The notes under the pieces are model-generated. The model was not told where the DNA came from, ran no database searches, and saw nothing but the letters and a program-made list of their open reading frames with translations. Both the position numbers and the translations under genes were made by a program. This document shows positions 22,801-36,089 of a stretch of DNA of 64,000 bases, piece by piece (positions within the stretch are counted from its first letter, which is position 1; every line of letters starts with the position of its first letter). This DNA comes from Ananas comosus (Eukaryota > Streptophyta > Magnoliopsida > Poales > Bromeliaceae), in contig NC_033630.1 in the NCBI RefSeq assembly GCF_001540865.1, positions 4,099,909 through 4,163,908 on the forward strand, in the 5' to 3' direction.

Positions 22801-23405
22801 GTTGATCGTTGATTTAAATACTCTATTGTAGGAAACAACTTGAGACAAATGATGTTGTTTACTTCCATAAAAGAATCTAGCCTAGCTCTTATTTTAATTT
22901 ACTTGATTTGTTATTCATTGTATCTTCCTTTTTTTGTTCTCTTGTATCTATATTGTTGGGTTTTAAATTTTTTTTGTATTTTGTATTTTTGCATTCTTGT
23001 GAAAATGGAAAACATGTGAAATTATTATTTATTTACTACATAAAACTGCGATATGTAGTTTTGTTTGGAAATTCATTCTCATTGTTATTGGTTTGTGAAA
23101 TACTGAGTAAACAACTGGTCATCTAAAATAATGCAAAATAATGTGATCGAAACAATGTGAAATAATGCGTAAATAATCATTTATTTTTAAAAACTTAAAG
23201 ATGTATGAGAAAGCTCTTTTAAGTATAATATGTTTAATATAGTCCGTGATTGGTGCCATATTCTTCTAGTTATTTCGAAGAAAGGGGAAAAAAGAAGCAT
23301 GAAAAAGTAGCTGTGCAAATTTGTTTGCTTTTAAAAATTTGACTAAAATAACCCTCAAAGGTTTGGTAAGCGAAATTTGAACGGTAGAATTTTTTGATGC
23401 CCCAC

Positions 23406-23446
<41 letters not shown>
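22801..23446. other. intergenic with an (AT)n run
   Basis: AT-rich. A microsatellite of alternating AT covers about 23408-23446. A 72-codon frame at 22908-23126 has no recognisable domain. Confidence 0.45.
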
Positions 23447-23690
23447 TAGGCTTTTATGCTATTAATAGCACCATGGCATTGGTGCTACCAAGTTTTTGGC
23501 CATTGGATTAAGAGATGTGTGGTTAGGATGATGTGGGCCCCCTAGGGTTGAGTGGGTGGTTGGTTGAATAGTATGATCTAACGGGTGAAAATGATCCAAA
23601 GGGTAAACCTAACGGCGGAAAACTTGGTAGCACCAAGTGCCTTTCGTGTATTATAGCCATAGAGCGGACCCTATATATATTATATATATA
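23447..23690. mobile_element. MITE related to 8799-9054
   Basis: Shares the internal words GGTTGAATAGTATGATCTAA, GAAAATGATC and TAAACCTAACGGC with the 8.8-kb element. Ends contain CTATTAATAGCACC and related inverted words. AT-rich flanks hide the target duplication. Confidence 0.6.
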
Positions 23691-23715
23691 TATATATAAT
23701 ATATATATATATATA

Positions 23716-24257
23716 TAGAGTGAGGCTACTATGCTATCGCAAGCACGGAGCCTTCGCGTTCCAGCTCATTTTCGATGTTGCGATTTTCGAATCGTCGATC
23801 GGCTTCGTTAAATTTGATCTAGAGTATTTGGAGTACCTAGAAAATAAATTTTATTATTTTTCGATATCATTTGCCTAGTGATCGAATAGGCTCAAAATCA
23901 ACAAATTTCAATGGTCGATAGTGAGCCGTTTGCAATTTTAACGGTGTAGAAATATCCAAATCACGTGAAATTTGATAGAAAATTCTTTATACTATATAAA
24001 ACAAGATCAATATCTTTGATTTAAAATTTTAATGTCATATTATCACATTTTGTAAGATTTTTATTTTCAGCCGTTGATTTTGAGCCCCTTCGTTCACTAG
24101 GCAAATGATATCGTAAAATCATAAATTTATTTTCTAGGTACTTCAAATATTTAGATCAAGTTTAACGGAGCCGATCGACGATTCGAAAGGCGCTCATCGA
24201 AAATGAGCTAGAAGCACGGAAGGCTCCGTCTTCCGATAGCATAGTAGCCTCACTCTA
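23716..24257. mobile_element. foldback MITE with long inverted arms, 542 bp
   Basis: Begins TAGAGTGAGGCTACTATGCT and ends with its complement AGCATAGTAGCCTCACTCTA. The complementarity runs most of the way to the centre (for example TCGTCGATCGG on the left and CCGATCGACGA on the right, CGATATCATTTGCCTAG and CTAGGCAAATGATATCG). Flanks are TA repeats. Confidence 0.82.
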
Positions 24258-24907
24258 ATATATATATATATATATAATATATATATTATATATATATATA
24301 TGTCATGGAATATAGTGATCATCTATTTTTATGTGAATATTTAGGCTAATGGATGAAAAAATTAAAAGCATTCGAACTTTACATTGTGTTTTCCTAAATG
24401 CAAGTGTAAGAAAATTTAAAACTACATATAGATAACAAATGTTCAAACAGAATTCGAACACTTATATACCTCGATTGCATGTATTTTGCAAATTCTTTTG
24501 TATCTTTCTTCAATGAGAATCACGTCCTCAGAGCTTCTCATTATTCTTTACGAAGAAAATCCAACTACTAGAAACGTAATTGATCATCACTTATCACAAC
24601 CTAAATATATTAATTACTCAACCTTATAACATATTAATTTTATATATACATATATTTGTTTCTTATATAAACTTTAAAATTGTATTACTTTTCGAGTTGC
24701 AACTTCAAGTATGTTTAGAATGTCATTGTACCTATTTATAGATGGAGAAGTATCCTTTTAAAATTTAGTTATGCTTTTTTATGGAAAAAACATATTCCTT
24801 CATAAATGGTTACTTAATTAAGAAACGCATCTCTTCATTTAGCACCTTTTGAAAATGTGTCTATGGCATATTTTTTCAACGATTGCGTTCACCTTTTCGT
24901 TAAAAAA
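24258..24907. other. intergenic, AT-rich
   Basis: TA repeat at the left, then no recognisable feature. Confidence 0.35.
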
Positions 24908-25292
24908 AAAAAAACTTCAAATAACCCCTATATAGTTTCGCACTTTCTCATTTTAGTACCCTGTGATTTAAAGTATATCAAGTTAACATTCTGTGGTTTC
25001 GCACTTTCTCACTTTAGTAACCTGTGGTTTTAAGTGTATCAAGTTAGTAACCTGTGGTTTCGCACTTTCTCACTTTAGTACCATATGGTTTAATATTTCG
25101 TTAAATTATATATCCCGAAATGAATAATAAAAAGAAAAAATTGAAACCACAAACTACTAATTTGATACACTTAAAATCATAGGGTACTAAAGTGAGAAAG
25201 TACGAAACCGTAGGATAATAACCTGTTACGCTTTAAAAAACAAGATACTAAAATGAAAAAATGCGAAACATAGAGATATTTAAAGTTTTTCA
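24908..25292. mobile_element. palindromic MITE copy 3
   Basis: Same family as 17147-17499. The left arm contains two to three imperfect tandem copies of TTTCGCACTTTCTCACTTTA. Confidence 0.72.
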
Positions 25293-26639
25293 AAAAAAAA
25301 AATGATTCATGGGCGGCAACCCTTCAAGGCGCCAATTCCAATAGCGAGAAGTATATATATTGTTGCTTTTGCTGTAGGAAAGAAAATTAATTTAGTGGAC
25401 ATTCGCCACTTAGTTATTTTTTACCTTAAAGTCTTTCTAAATAAGAAAAATGTGAATGATTGATGCTTGTACTTTAACTCCATTTTTTCTTCGTAGGCTA
25501 ATGACAATACTGCATGCAAATAGTTTATATACTAATAATCCTTTTTTTTATTTTCTATTTTTTTGCTTTCGCTCGCAACAGATGAGAAATTTTTTAATTT
25601 TTTTATCATAATAAATATTTGGATGTATAGATTGAAGTATATTAATTGTTGAGGTTAGGAGGAGAAAAAAAACAAGCTGGTAATTAAGGGAGTGTGGTGA
25701 TCTTATTGAATGTGTTGAGGCCCCATGCATGATGTTGAGAGGATGATGAGTGATCAAAATTAAGTTGAGAGACAAAAGTATCTCTTTCATTAATTACTTA
25801 TTAGCAACAGTTTTATTTATGTAGGATTATTTAAGTTGATACATCTGTGGAGGAATAGTAATGCTGATAATTAGGGTATGGATTGAAGTTGGGCCAAAAA
25901 GATTTCTAATTTTTGGTTGTGAAACAAACAAAAGAAAAAAAAGAAAAAAAGAAAAAAAAACCAACACATGCATATGTTTAGTCCTAACATAAAAATATGT
26001 TCAAATTGAAGTGATAGTTTCATGATAAGGTAAATTTGGAATAGACTACATCTACTAATGCAAGTTTTTTATCAACTCACTACCAAATGGAAAAGCCTAA
26101 AATGTAGAAGTCATATAGGTGTTGTGGCGTTTCAAACCAATTAAATTATTCTTCTGAAATTTATCCATCACATTATAATTTTTAAAAATATTTTTATTCT
26201 ATTTTTCTTTCAAACTAAAATTTATGATTGACTGGATATAGATAATGTAATGACGTCACTTTCATATTATACACATGCTCCTACCAAACAACCCCAAAAA
26301 GGCCTTAGCTAGACCTACATATTAATGATTCTATACTTTGATTAGTACAAATGTTTTTGTATTCATAAATTATATATCTTCGATGATATTCGATGATAGA
26401 GCTTTTGTATCAACAATCCATTCTGTTAAATCTAGTTGAAAACTTTTAAAATATTTAGAAATCAAATTTTATAAATTTTAAAAATTATAATGTCTATCAA
26501 GCTGATATAAAAAAAAAAGATCAAAATCGAATGACTTTCTAAAAATAAAAGGCCAGATTCTTCAATTCACAATCAGAATTATGAATTTTAATTTAGGTGG
26601 TGCATAGAATTTTTCATCAAAAATTCAGCTTAATTTATT
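25293..26639. other. intergenic, no gene seen
   Basis: AT-rich, with an A-rich run near 25930-25962. An 80-codon minus-strand frame at 25548-25790 has no recognisable domain. Confidence 0.4.
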
Positions 26640-26745
26640 TTTAGAAATGAAGTCTGCTAAAAATATAAACAAATAGGATCGATTCGAACTAGAAACTTCG
26701 CATACCAACCATCAAAACCTTAGCGAGCTAGAAACAATCAATATT
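26640..26745 (-). mobile_element. old SINE fragment
   Basis: Minus-strand landmarks TAGAAATGAAGTCTGCTAAA, GATTCGAACTAGAAACTTCG and CATACCAACCATCAAAACC match the family in order but are strongly diverged. Confidence 0.5.
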
Positions 26746-27383
26746 TCTAAAATTTTTAATCAGCTTAAATTATGTTTAATGGTATGAACTATCGATCCGA
26801 AAATTTATTATCGAAAACAACCCACCAGAACGAAGATGATCGTACATATAAAAGTGTAGTAGCTAGATTATATACAAAAATGCCGTAATTTTTATGGTAC
26901 AAAATATGCACCATTACCTGATTAAAGCAATATATAGGTTGGCAATATTGGTGAACGAATATAAATTGCCCCATGTGACATTGCTCTTCAAATGGGTACT
27001 ATTAAATGAACAAAATGGACCACCAAAAACCCCGAAATTTGAGGCACCAATCATAAAGAGAACTGTAAGGGGATGTAGAGAGGAAATTGTACGTAGTTGG
27101 GACATACAAATCAATGCAATATGTAGCTTGTTATATGAAATGATAGAGGTTTAGTTTTAAAAGAGACTTGTAAGTGGGGTTGGATATGGTTCAGTTTGAT
27201 TCGGTTTACTAGATAAATTGAAATCGCACCAATCTAAATTGGTCTTACATTATCATAATAAAGACCAAAGTTAAAATCAAACCAAAATTTTTTGTTTTGT
27301 TTTGATTCATTTAACTATCGATTTGAACATATGGATCATTTAGACGCAGTTTTTATATGATGCTGACGCAAGTTTTACATGTT
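26746..27383. other. intergenic
   Basis: An 86-codon + frame at 26894-27154 has no recognisable domain. The later part (27180-27350) is rich in GGTTTGATT-type words. Nothing is supported as a gene. Confidence 0.35.
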
Positions 27384-27388
27384 ATTTG

Positions 27389-28109
27389 TGTTGGAACAGT
27401 TTTGTGATAAAGGTATGAAATAGAAAGATTAAAAAGGCTTCAAGGCGTGTAGCAATGCCACTTTCCTTAAGGCTTAATCCGTCCCCACCGTTCTAACAAT
27501 TTGGTGTGCACCGGGTCAACGAACAACCTTCCAGGATACAATGAAGCGTAAACCTCAACTGCGTTTGCACACACGAAGTCGAGCCTTTGAGCACTCACTC
27601 GATTAAGTTGTCAAAAGAAATAGAATATAAAACAAGAATGGAATTATTATGAATGAAGACTTCAACTCTTCAACTGTTTTCTGTCTGTCTCCTTCTGCAA
27701 CCAATGCTATGGACTTATATAGGCCACGAACGGGTGCTTCATGAAGTAACTATTCACGAAAGGGTGTTTCGTGAAGTGACCTTTCGATTGTGACTTTTCA
27801 TTTGATCATAACTACCAAATAGTTATATGAATCAAGTTCAATGAATATAACCATTGATTCCAACGGGCATATGTACGAAGAGACACACTATAAAGATGTG
27901 TCTTTTCATATCATATTCTTTCACTAAAAGTCACATCCTTTCACTTTAAGAGTCATACCCTTTGATTAGAGTTGCATCCACTCACTAAGGGTTGCATCCA
28001 TTCACTAAGAGTTGCATCCATTCACTAAGGATTGCATCCTTTCACGAAGAATCACATCCATTCACTAAAAACAATAAACAAAATATATTATTTTAAAATT
28101 TTCCTTACA
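27389..28109 (+). mobile_element. solo LTR, 721 bp
   Basis: Begins TGTTGGAACAG and ends CCTTACA, flanked by the perfect 5-bp target duplication ATTTG (27384-27388 and 28110-28114). No internal retroelement sequence adjoins either end, so this is an LTR left by recombination. About four imperfect units of GTTGCATCCATTCACTAAGA lie at 27960-28075. Confidence 0.82.
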
Positions 28110-28114
28110 ATTTG

Positions 28115-28958
28115 AGATTTGATCAAATGAAATACAAGCATGTTAGGCTACGCTTAGGCCCCACTCATTTATTAAAGAAGATAACTACATTATGACTATT
28201 CGTAAGCTACGTATGTGAGATATAATTGATGTATGAGATGATGTTCAGAATCTTCTTTTTGGTAGACGTGTATTTTTTTTATAGGCGCATAGTCGTAGTT
28301 GTCGGAATAACTCCCCTAATTCTCGACCCTCTTTTCTCAACTGCTTCCTAATTTCTCGTCCTCGATCATGTTCATTCGAATTTCGAATGACTCAATTCAA
28401 ATGACTGTCTTTTTCTCGCCAAAATTGGTGTATTGAGCGTGATATCGAAATCAAAACCAATATACTTTTCAGCATAACCTTTTACGAAACTCAGGCTCTA
28501 CGCCGAAATCTCCTTCGCCGCTCCGTCCCTTTCAGAACTCATTTTTTGTGCCAACAATATCTTAACTACATACAAAAAGTGAAAATCTCTAACTGTCTAT
28601 ATGTTTACATGTTAACCCCTTTTTTTTTTTTTCAAATCAAGTGCTAAAATTATAATAATTTATATAAATTTTATGATTGAACTGTCGGCTTGAACGACTC
28701 TTAACGGTGTGGACTCCAATGGTCGAAAGACCGTTTTACGGTTTGATTGGTTCAACGGGTCGGGTCGAATCATTTTTAAATCATAGGTTAGATCCAAGGA
28801 CAGTGGATAGGGTCGGTGCACATTTGGATAGGGTCGGTGCACACGATGACGTGGTGCACCCGGTGCACGCAGTGGTTTAATAGCTCGTCCGTCACTCTCC
28901 TACTTCCCCACTTCTCCTCTCGATCTCGATCTCGATCTCGATCTCGATCCATCCATCC
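28115..28958 (+). promoter_or_regulatory. upstream region of KOB1
   Basis: No gene. Contains an imperfect tandem GATAGGGTCGGTGCACA pair near 28807-28843, an ACGT core in TGACGTGG near 28848, and a run of five CGATCT hexamers at about 28919-28949 directly ahead of the start codon, probably in the 5' leader. Confidence 0.45.
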
Positions 28959-31900
28959 ATGGCGGGTGTCTACGCCCCTCTGAGGGCTCCCTCCTCATCC
29001 TCTTACTCCTCCTCCTCCTCTTCCTTCGCCGGGCGGATCCTCTTCCTCCTCACGGTGCTCCCCCTCGCCCTCGCCGCGTTCGCCTTCGCCCTCCAATGGC
29101 GCGGGGGCCTCCGCGACCCGGCCTCGACTTTGTCCCACGACACCCACCGCTTCCCCGGCATGGAGAATAGCCCCCTCGGCTCCTCCTCCTCCTCCTCCTC
29201 CTATTTCCCCACCACCACCTCTCACTCCACCTCCTCCGCCTCCTCCGATTGCGCCGAGATCCTCGGTAGGAGCTCCTCCCCCTCCTTCCCTTTCCTCCGC
29301 GGGTGGAACTTCGACTTCGATTCGGATCTCTCGCCAAAGGTGCGATCTTTATCGATGTCTTGTTCAAATTCGTCGCTTGCAATGTGAGTGGGGGATCCCG
29401 GTCTCTGGTTATTAGAGGTTGATGGTGATTTAGGGTTTAATCGGAANCCGGTCTCTGGTTATTAGAGATTGATGGTGATTTAGGGTTTAATCGGAACCGT
29501 GAATGTGACAGAACAATTTCTTTGCTCTCCCTAGGAATGATAAGCTCTTACCAAAGTTGAGATTTTAACGAAATTTCCTTCGATATTCCCTACTTTTCTG
29601 GGCTTTCCGATGAGATCTCGGGTAAGTTTTGGTAGTTTAATGCGCTAGGGAAAAAGAGGGGAAATGTGTGTTGAGGGCATTGTCTTTGATTATTAGAACT
29701 CGGGGGTTACTGAGACTATTCCAATTGGAATGCGGAAAAGATGCTCAATTGGGCATGTTTTGATTGTAAGCATTGCTAAAACTACCTATATTTTGCTTTT
29801 TTAAGCCGGTAACATCATGAATTTATGGAGTATGGACTGAGGGATCTTAAGTCGTGCAGTGAACTGAATCATCGAGTCAATAATCAGTTAAATTATTTGA
29901 ATTTGAAAATTCACCTGCATGTTGTTGGACTTCTGTAACACCAACAGATGGTATTAACATGAGTTTACCTACATAGTTGAATCATTCCTGAAACAGGTGA
30001 GAGCTATGTTGAAATCACCACAAACCCTTCTATAACTCAAAGGGCAAAATCCGTTTGCCATTTGCTTTTGTTCTTGCCTTATGGTCGTTAAATGTCGTAT
30101 TAGTCGGTACTCCATCTGTACGTTATTTTGTATGGTTCCAAATGCAGATTTGTGTCACAAGTAGCACTGCGGCTGGTCTACAACAAATTCTTCCATGGCT
30201 GTATTATCATAAGGTCATTGGTGTTTCCCGCTTCTTTCTTTTCGTTGAAGGGGAGGCCGCAAAACCTGCTGTTTCGGCAGTTCTTGAATCTATTCGTGTA
30301 AGTCTTTCCCCTTTTTTTATTTTGCACAGGAAATTCATGTGCACTGAATTTGGATTTTTAGTGAAGTGTGAATTTTATATCTCTTTGACAGGGGGTGAAA
30401 GTTATTTTCAGAACTAGGGAGCTTGAGGAGAAACAAGCTAAAAGGTTTGTTTACTTTCTAAATCGTTTGATCAAAACTCTTGGGAAGCAGTTAAAATCTA
30501 ATCCATAAAAGCTGTAGGCCAATCAGAATGATCAAGTTGTTAACGATCATGACTTTTTGCACAAGACTATATTACATGGGTTAGGCTGACTACTTGTACT
30601 AATATTAGACGATAATAGGATCTTAAGATATCAGTACTGCAGCACACTGCTTTTAAAGTTCTATTATCTTCTTATTCTTTTGCTTTCATTGGTGGAATGT
30701 TCTTAAAGCTTCCGATGTCATAGATAACATTCCACTCTACTTTTCAATGTATAGCAACTATCCCCAATTATTTCTCTGAAAACAAAAATATACTGAAGGT
30801 TATACGGAATAATAATAAAGATCAACTATCAAGCCTTTGATTTTCACTGGTCGAACATTTTAATGCTTGCTAATTTTGTGACCTTTTAATTGCCTGCAGT
30901 CGCATATGGAACGAGACTTGGCTATCAGGCTTCTTCTATAAACCATGCAATTATGAACTATTTGTGAAACAGTCACTCAATATGGAGATGGCTATTGTTA
31001 TGGCACGGGTATGACCTATTATTTTACGTCACCTCTTTTTTACTGCATTTGTCGTAATTTGATATGTTACTCTGCTCATTGTGCGTGAGCTTATACTATT
31101 GTTTCTTATTGCTAAAGGATGCTGGCATGGAATGGATCATTCATCTTGACACTGATGAGTTAATTCATCCAGGTGGTGCCAAAGAGTACTCTCTAAGGCG
31201 ATTGCTATTGGATGTTCCTAGCAATGTTGACATGGTTATCTTTCCGAATTATGTGAGTTGTAGAAAAAAACAACATTTACATAAAATAGTAGGATAACTG
31301 TGCATATCTGATTTCTTATCTTGTTGCAGGAAAGTAGCATTGAACGAGATGATATTAAAGATCCCTTTACTGAGGTAAATAAATTCTTAACCCTACTAAT
31401 TGTATCCTTAAATACTATAGCACTCGATCATTGGATGATCTATTTCAATGCATTTTCCCATTTGTTATACCATTGTATAGATAAATATTTCTGGATTTTA
31501 TTTGCAAGCCGTTGACGTTTTACGCCCAATGTGAGTGGTTTCTGAATTTGGATATACAGCATGGTGATCCTCTTGCACATGCTAAAGCATAATATTGTTT
31601 TTATGGTCATCATTTTGATTCAACTAGCATCGTAGAGAATACATTACTTTATGCTTCTTTGCGCATTTACATTTGAGATCTCTGTAAGTGGGTTTCAATG
31701 TGCATACTTGACCAATGCACGTCAAGATGCTCATCAACAAGGCTTATTCGTGCGGGTCTCAAAGCGAATCAAATATGTGAAAAAAACAGAACCATGTTGA
31801 TTTCTACATGTTCACATGAGTGGGGAACAGTTAAATGTTTGACCACCTACCCTTTGTGTTCATTTCAAGACCTGATATGTTCATAGGCTGAGTTGCTGAC

Positions 31901-34554
31901 TGCAAAATATAATGTTCTCGGACCTAATTTTAGTAAATCTTAGTAAAATCTGGGCCAATTGGCATGTAATCCGGCTGTCTCTGTTATTTGGTCACTAGTA
32001 AGAATGTTTACCTGTGAACTCCTCATGCATAATACAGTATCTTCTCTGAACAATGTTACCTTAAGCTATTCTATTTGGATAATGTGAATATTGATGCCAC
32101 AAAATTTAAGAAATCCCGTTTGAATTATCAAATCTCACATATGAAGGTTATAGACACTTGCAAATTCATTTGAAACTTCACTCTTCCATGTGCCCTTTTC
32201 CTTTTCCCTTAGAAAGCTTAACGTGCTGCCATCTGTTGCTAATCAGCCTGAAGTGCAAGTTTGAGAAAGTGAAAACAGTATGGACTAGAAAGATGGCCGC
32301 TCAAATTATGGTCTTCCCCCACTGCAAGATAAGGACAACGACAACTCCTGATATGGGAAGTTTAGAAAATTGGGATTGTGCTACATTAGATTTATAATAT
32401 ATAGCCCAATAAGAGAATTTTTCGCATGTAGATCAATTGTAATATCATGCACTGCACATAAATCAACTGATCTCTATTATCTTTCTAATTCGCTAACAGA
32501 TGTTACATTATCAATCTGCGTCTTATATCATTCCACATTCTTTGATTCCAGGGTTGTATATCCAACTAGTAATCAGCACAAGTTCTATGCATATGCATGT
32601 ACCTTTATACATTTTCTTACTTTTTTTATTTCTTGGTTGAAGTTTAATGTATGTTATGTATAATGCTCTCTAATGTGTGAGCTTCATTTTGACCTATAGG
32701 TTTCCATGTTCAAGAAAAACTATGATCATCTCCCAAAGGACACATATTTTGGCTTGTATAAGGAAGCAACACGTGGTAATCCGAACTATTTTCTTACTTA
32801 CGGAAACGGGAAGTCGGCCGCACGAATCCAAGAACATCTTCGCCCCAATGGTGCACATAGATGGCATAACTATATGAAAACCCCAAAGTAAGTTAATTCA
32901 CTTTTAAATTGTGATCATTTTCCTGTTAACAATGTTAATTCTGTTAAAAGTACGCTTAAGCCTACAGTATTAAGCATTGAGTAAATATTTTACTTCTGTC
33001 AATGTTAAAAAATTGGTATTGCTGTTTTGTGTTGACTTGTTTTTAGTGAAATCAAGTTGGAGGAGGCTGCTATTCTGCATTACACGTACACAAAATTTTC
33101 AGATTTAACTTCAAGACGTGATCGGTGCGGCTGTAAACCTACAAGGGAAGATGTGAAGAGATGTTTTATATTGGAATTTGACAGATCTGTGAGTGTTCTT
33201 GCACTAGATATCACTTTGAAACCCATCTTCTTATTCAGTAGGATGTCTCAAGTATCTATCGCACAAGCAATTTACTATGACAAATTGAGAAAATATGACC
33301 ACCTGCAATTTGAGTAAAAAATGTTACTGTAGTACATGATCCACAGAGAGAAAATGAGTACATACTTTATGTTGTTTAATTATTTTTCATAAAATGCTTT
33401 TGTTTGGTTGTACTTTCACTATCGACTTACTATGTGTCACAAAAGAATGCAAGACAATGATATGTTGCTTTTGGCTGAAAATGATTCAAAGTTTCTTGGT
33501 TTCTGACTTTCTATAATCCAATGAAGATTGCGTTTATGTTACAGAAATCATTGCTTAAGAATTTTCATGTGCAGTAACTACTGCGTGTGAAACTAGTAAA
33601 ATGCATATACTGCCTTTTGTAGAATTTACTGTTAGGAAAGAAACGAAGTTAATATTTGTTTAGGAGAGATTTATTTAATCTAATAAACTCTAACGACTAT
33701 CACATTGGATTGCAGGCTTTCATTATTGCATCAACTGCAACAGAGGAGGAGATGCGAAGCTGGTAATTTTCCGAACTGCAATATTTATCCTATTTTGTTG
33801 CATTTTTCTAAAACAACAGCTATTTTACTTTTAGGCCTTTAAGAGTTAAGCAGCTAGCCGACCTCCCTTGGCGTTTCTAATTTTCAATTATTCTCGTAGA
33901 TAACCCACTGCGAAATGAGAAAGTTTGGTACTACCAAATCATTTTGAGAAATTCCGCAAGGTTTATTCCTTCAGTTATTTCACCTGATGTACTCTTATCT
34001 CCTCAGGGTTTCTAGGTTATAATCACAGCTTCGAAACTTTTATGAAGTGGAATTTACTTCGTATCTTTCCTGCTTCCGTTAAATTGCTCAGTCATTTCTA
34101 TTCCTCAACTTTCGTCTATTCAGGTACCGCGAACATGTCGTATGGACTGACAAAGATTTGAACTTGAAACTTCTGAGGAAGGGTATCCTAACCCGCATAT
34201 ATGCTCCCATGGTAAATTTTCTACTCTTTTAGTTTAGCAAAACAATGTTCTCCTTGCCTTTTTCTCTGAAAAAATCAATACCCGCTCATTTTTTAGGCCA
34301 TCATTCGAGGTCTTAAGGAGGCCAGCGTCTTTAGCTCTGCAATCACTTCTGCAAAATTGCACTCGAAAGACAAACTTTTACCTTCTACCGAAAATCTTCG
34401 TAATGGTTCTTCCGCCCTTCCTAATTCAAGGGCGGGTGATAGTTCTCAAGCGAGAAGCAGAAAGGTTTTGGAAACTGCTAATACATATGAGGATGCTGTT
34501 CCGCCAATGTCTCCTCCGGGCTTGTTTGATAATATGCTCATGAGAACAGATTGA
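28959..34554 (+). CDS. KOB1: KOBITO1/ELD1/ABI8 glycosyltransferase-like membrane protein
   Basis: Eleven exons: 28959-29339, 30148-30297, 30392-30444, 30900-31008, 31118-31252, 31330-31374, 32700-32887, 33047-33188, 33716-33762, 34124-34211, 34297-34554; phases agree throughout and give 531 aa, close to the Arabidopsis protein. A hydrophobic segment near residues 26-44 predicts a type II membrane anchor, followed by a Ser-rich stem. The catalytic-type DxD is in HLDTDEL (Asp242, Asp244). Conserved stretches include [51 protein letters not shown] and [21 protein letters not shown]1 is plant-specific, resembles glycosyltransferases, and is needed for cellulose deposition, cell elongation and ABA/sugar responses, with reported Golgi, plasma-membrane or plasmodesmal roles. 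Exon 1 is GC-rich, as often in monocots. Intron 6 is 1.3 kb. Intron 1 holds an N flanked by a duplicated block, likely an assembly flaw that leaves the coding sequence untouched. Confidence 0.95.
29397..29498 (+). repeat. 50-bp tandem duplication flanking an N
   Basis: Two nearly identical blocks (CCGGTCTCTGGTTATTAGAG...TAATCGGAA) abut a single undetermined base at 29447; they differ at one visible position. This looks like two contig ends with the same sequence joined through a one-base gap. Confidence 0.85.
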
Positions 34555-36089
34555 TCTTTACATTTTCTATTATGCTTATGAGAACAGATTATTTTTTCCA
34601 CTTCTATCATGTATTTGTATAGTGTCTGACCTGGGGTATTGCCCCCTTTCTAATCATAAAACTTGATTGTTAGGAAGAGAGATTGTTTGTATCTTCATCC
34701 AAAGCATTTTGTGGTATTTTAGTGGTATTTTTGGAGACCTCTTGCAGTATCCAACAGCGAACTCCGAGCTCTTACAATGTAAATCTGAAAGAGCATTTGT
34801 TACATCTAAGTATATCACTCTAGCGGAGGATATTTCTAAACGGTTCTACCTTTATTGTGATAGTATTGAGTAAATCCGCTTGCATTTTAATTTAATTTCT
34901 CTTTATACTATTAGATTATAGTAGGCATTCGTACAAAGGATCTAATATTTAGTGTATCTCTTTGATTTATTTAAAAACGCATGCAGCATTTGATGGGCAA
35001 ATAGTATAATAAAATATCAAATCTAAAATATATATTATATTCATGCTATCCTATTAAATCACGAATGCTAAAACCTCTTAAGTAGCTAAACCAAACTCTT
35101 ACTATCAATTACACAAAAAAAAAAAAAAAAATTATATCAATAAATTATTATTAGATATTTTATTCCAACAGTCTAAATTGGAAAAATAGATATTGTAAAC
35201 TTACAATTTAATTTTCATCTAAAAAAACAATTTATTGGCTGCACCCGACGAATCCATCAGGCATAAGCACTTCATCCGTACCATGCTTTCGATCCAAACA
35301 TCCAATTTCTAAGGAAAAAAATGTTGAAATGCAGTTAATGGTACTGTTCAAAAAATATAAGAGGAGATTACCAAATGACATATGCACCGTACGCCAATAT
35401 ACATATATTCTTTCGCTCAAACACTTTCAAAACGTTAACACCCACTTAGGCCCTCTTTGAATGTGTAACGAAGAAGTATGATTTTTATTTCTTCAAAAAT
35501 TTTGTTATTCTTTGATTGAATAACAAATTTTACCTACAAAATGATTCATTTTATTAGGGAAAAAGTAACTTGAAACTTTAAAGACGCAAATATACCGAAC
35601 AAAACATTCATACATCTAAATCTAAATAGGACCTTAAAAGATTCAAGGATATCTTATTCCGAATATCCATTCAGTTTACTGCAGAAAAAATAATATTTGG
35701 CTAATAAGGAGTGATCAAATAACGATAATGAATAACATATTTCGTCTTGAAATCATTTAAAAAAAATAAATAAATCAATCAAAACATAGGAGAGATATTA
35801 TACCATGCTACCAATTTATGCATACCACAATCTTTTATTAGAGAGCAAAAACCAAACATCTTATTTTCAATCACACAGAATATATATATATATCTTATTT
35901 CGACCCCCAAACATGACCTCAAAATTCAAATTAAAAGTTCAATGTAAAGAGCAAAAAAGTTCAAATTGGAAGCTCAATGAAAGTTCAAGTACCAAGATAA
36001 AACTAAGCTAACATTTCACGATCAATGGAGTGATCATGATTTGATGTACGAGGCCTGCTCACTCAGTATTTTTTTATTTTTTTTTCCCT
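34555..36089. other. 3' flank of KOB1 and intergenic DNA
   Basis: Weak polyadenylation-like AATCATAAAA near 34653. The rest is AT-rich; open frames at 34667-34873, 35232-35420 and 35805-36011 show no domain. Confidence 0.4.

Noticed and set aside
26894..27154. 86-codon + frame without low complexity
   Set aside because: No domain recognised and an antisense frame of similar length overlaps it; not enough to call a gene.
27960..28080. CRISPR-like array of GTTGCATCCATTCACTAAGA units
   Set aside because: Units are directly adjacent and imperfect, without unique spacers, inside a plant solo LTR.
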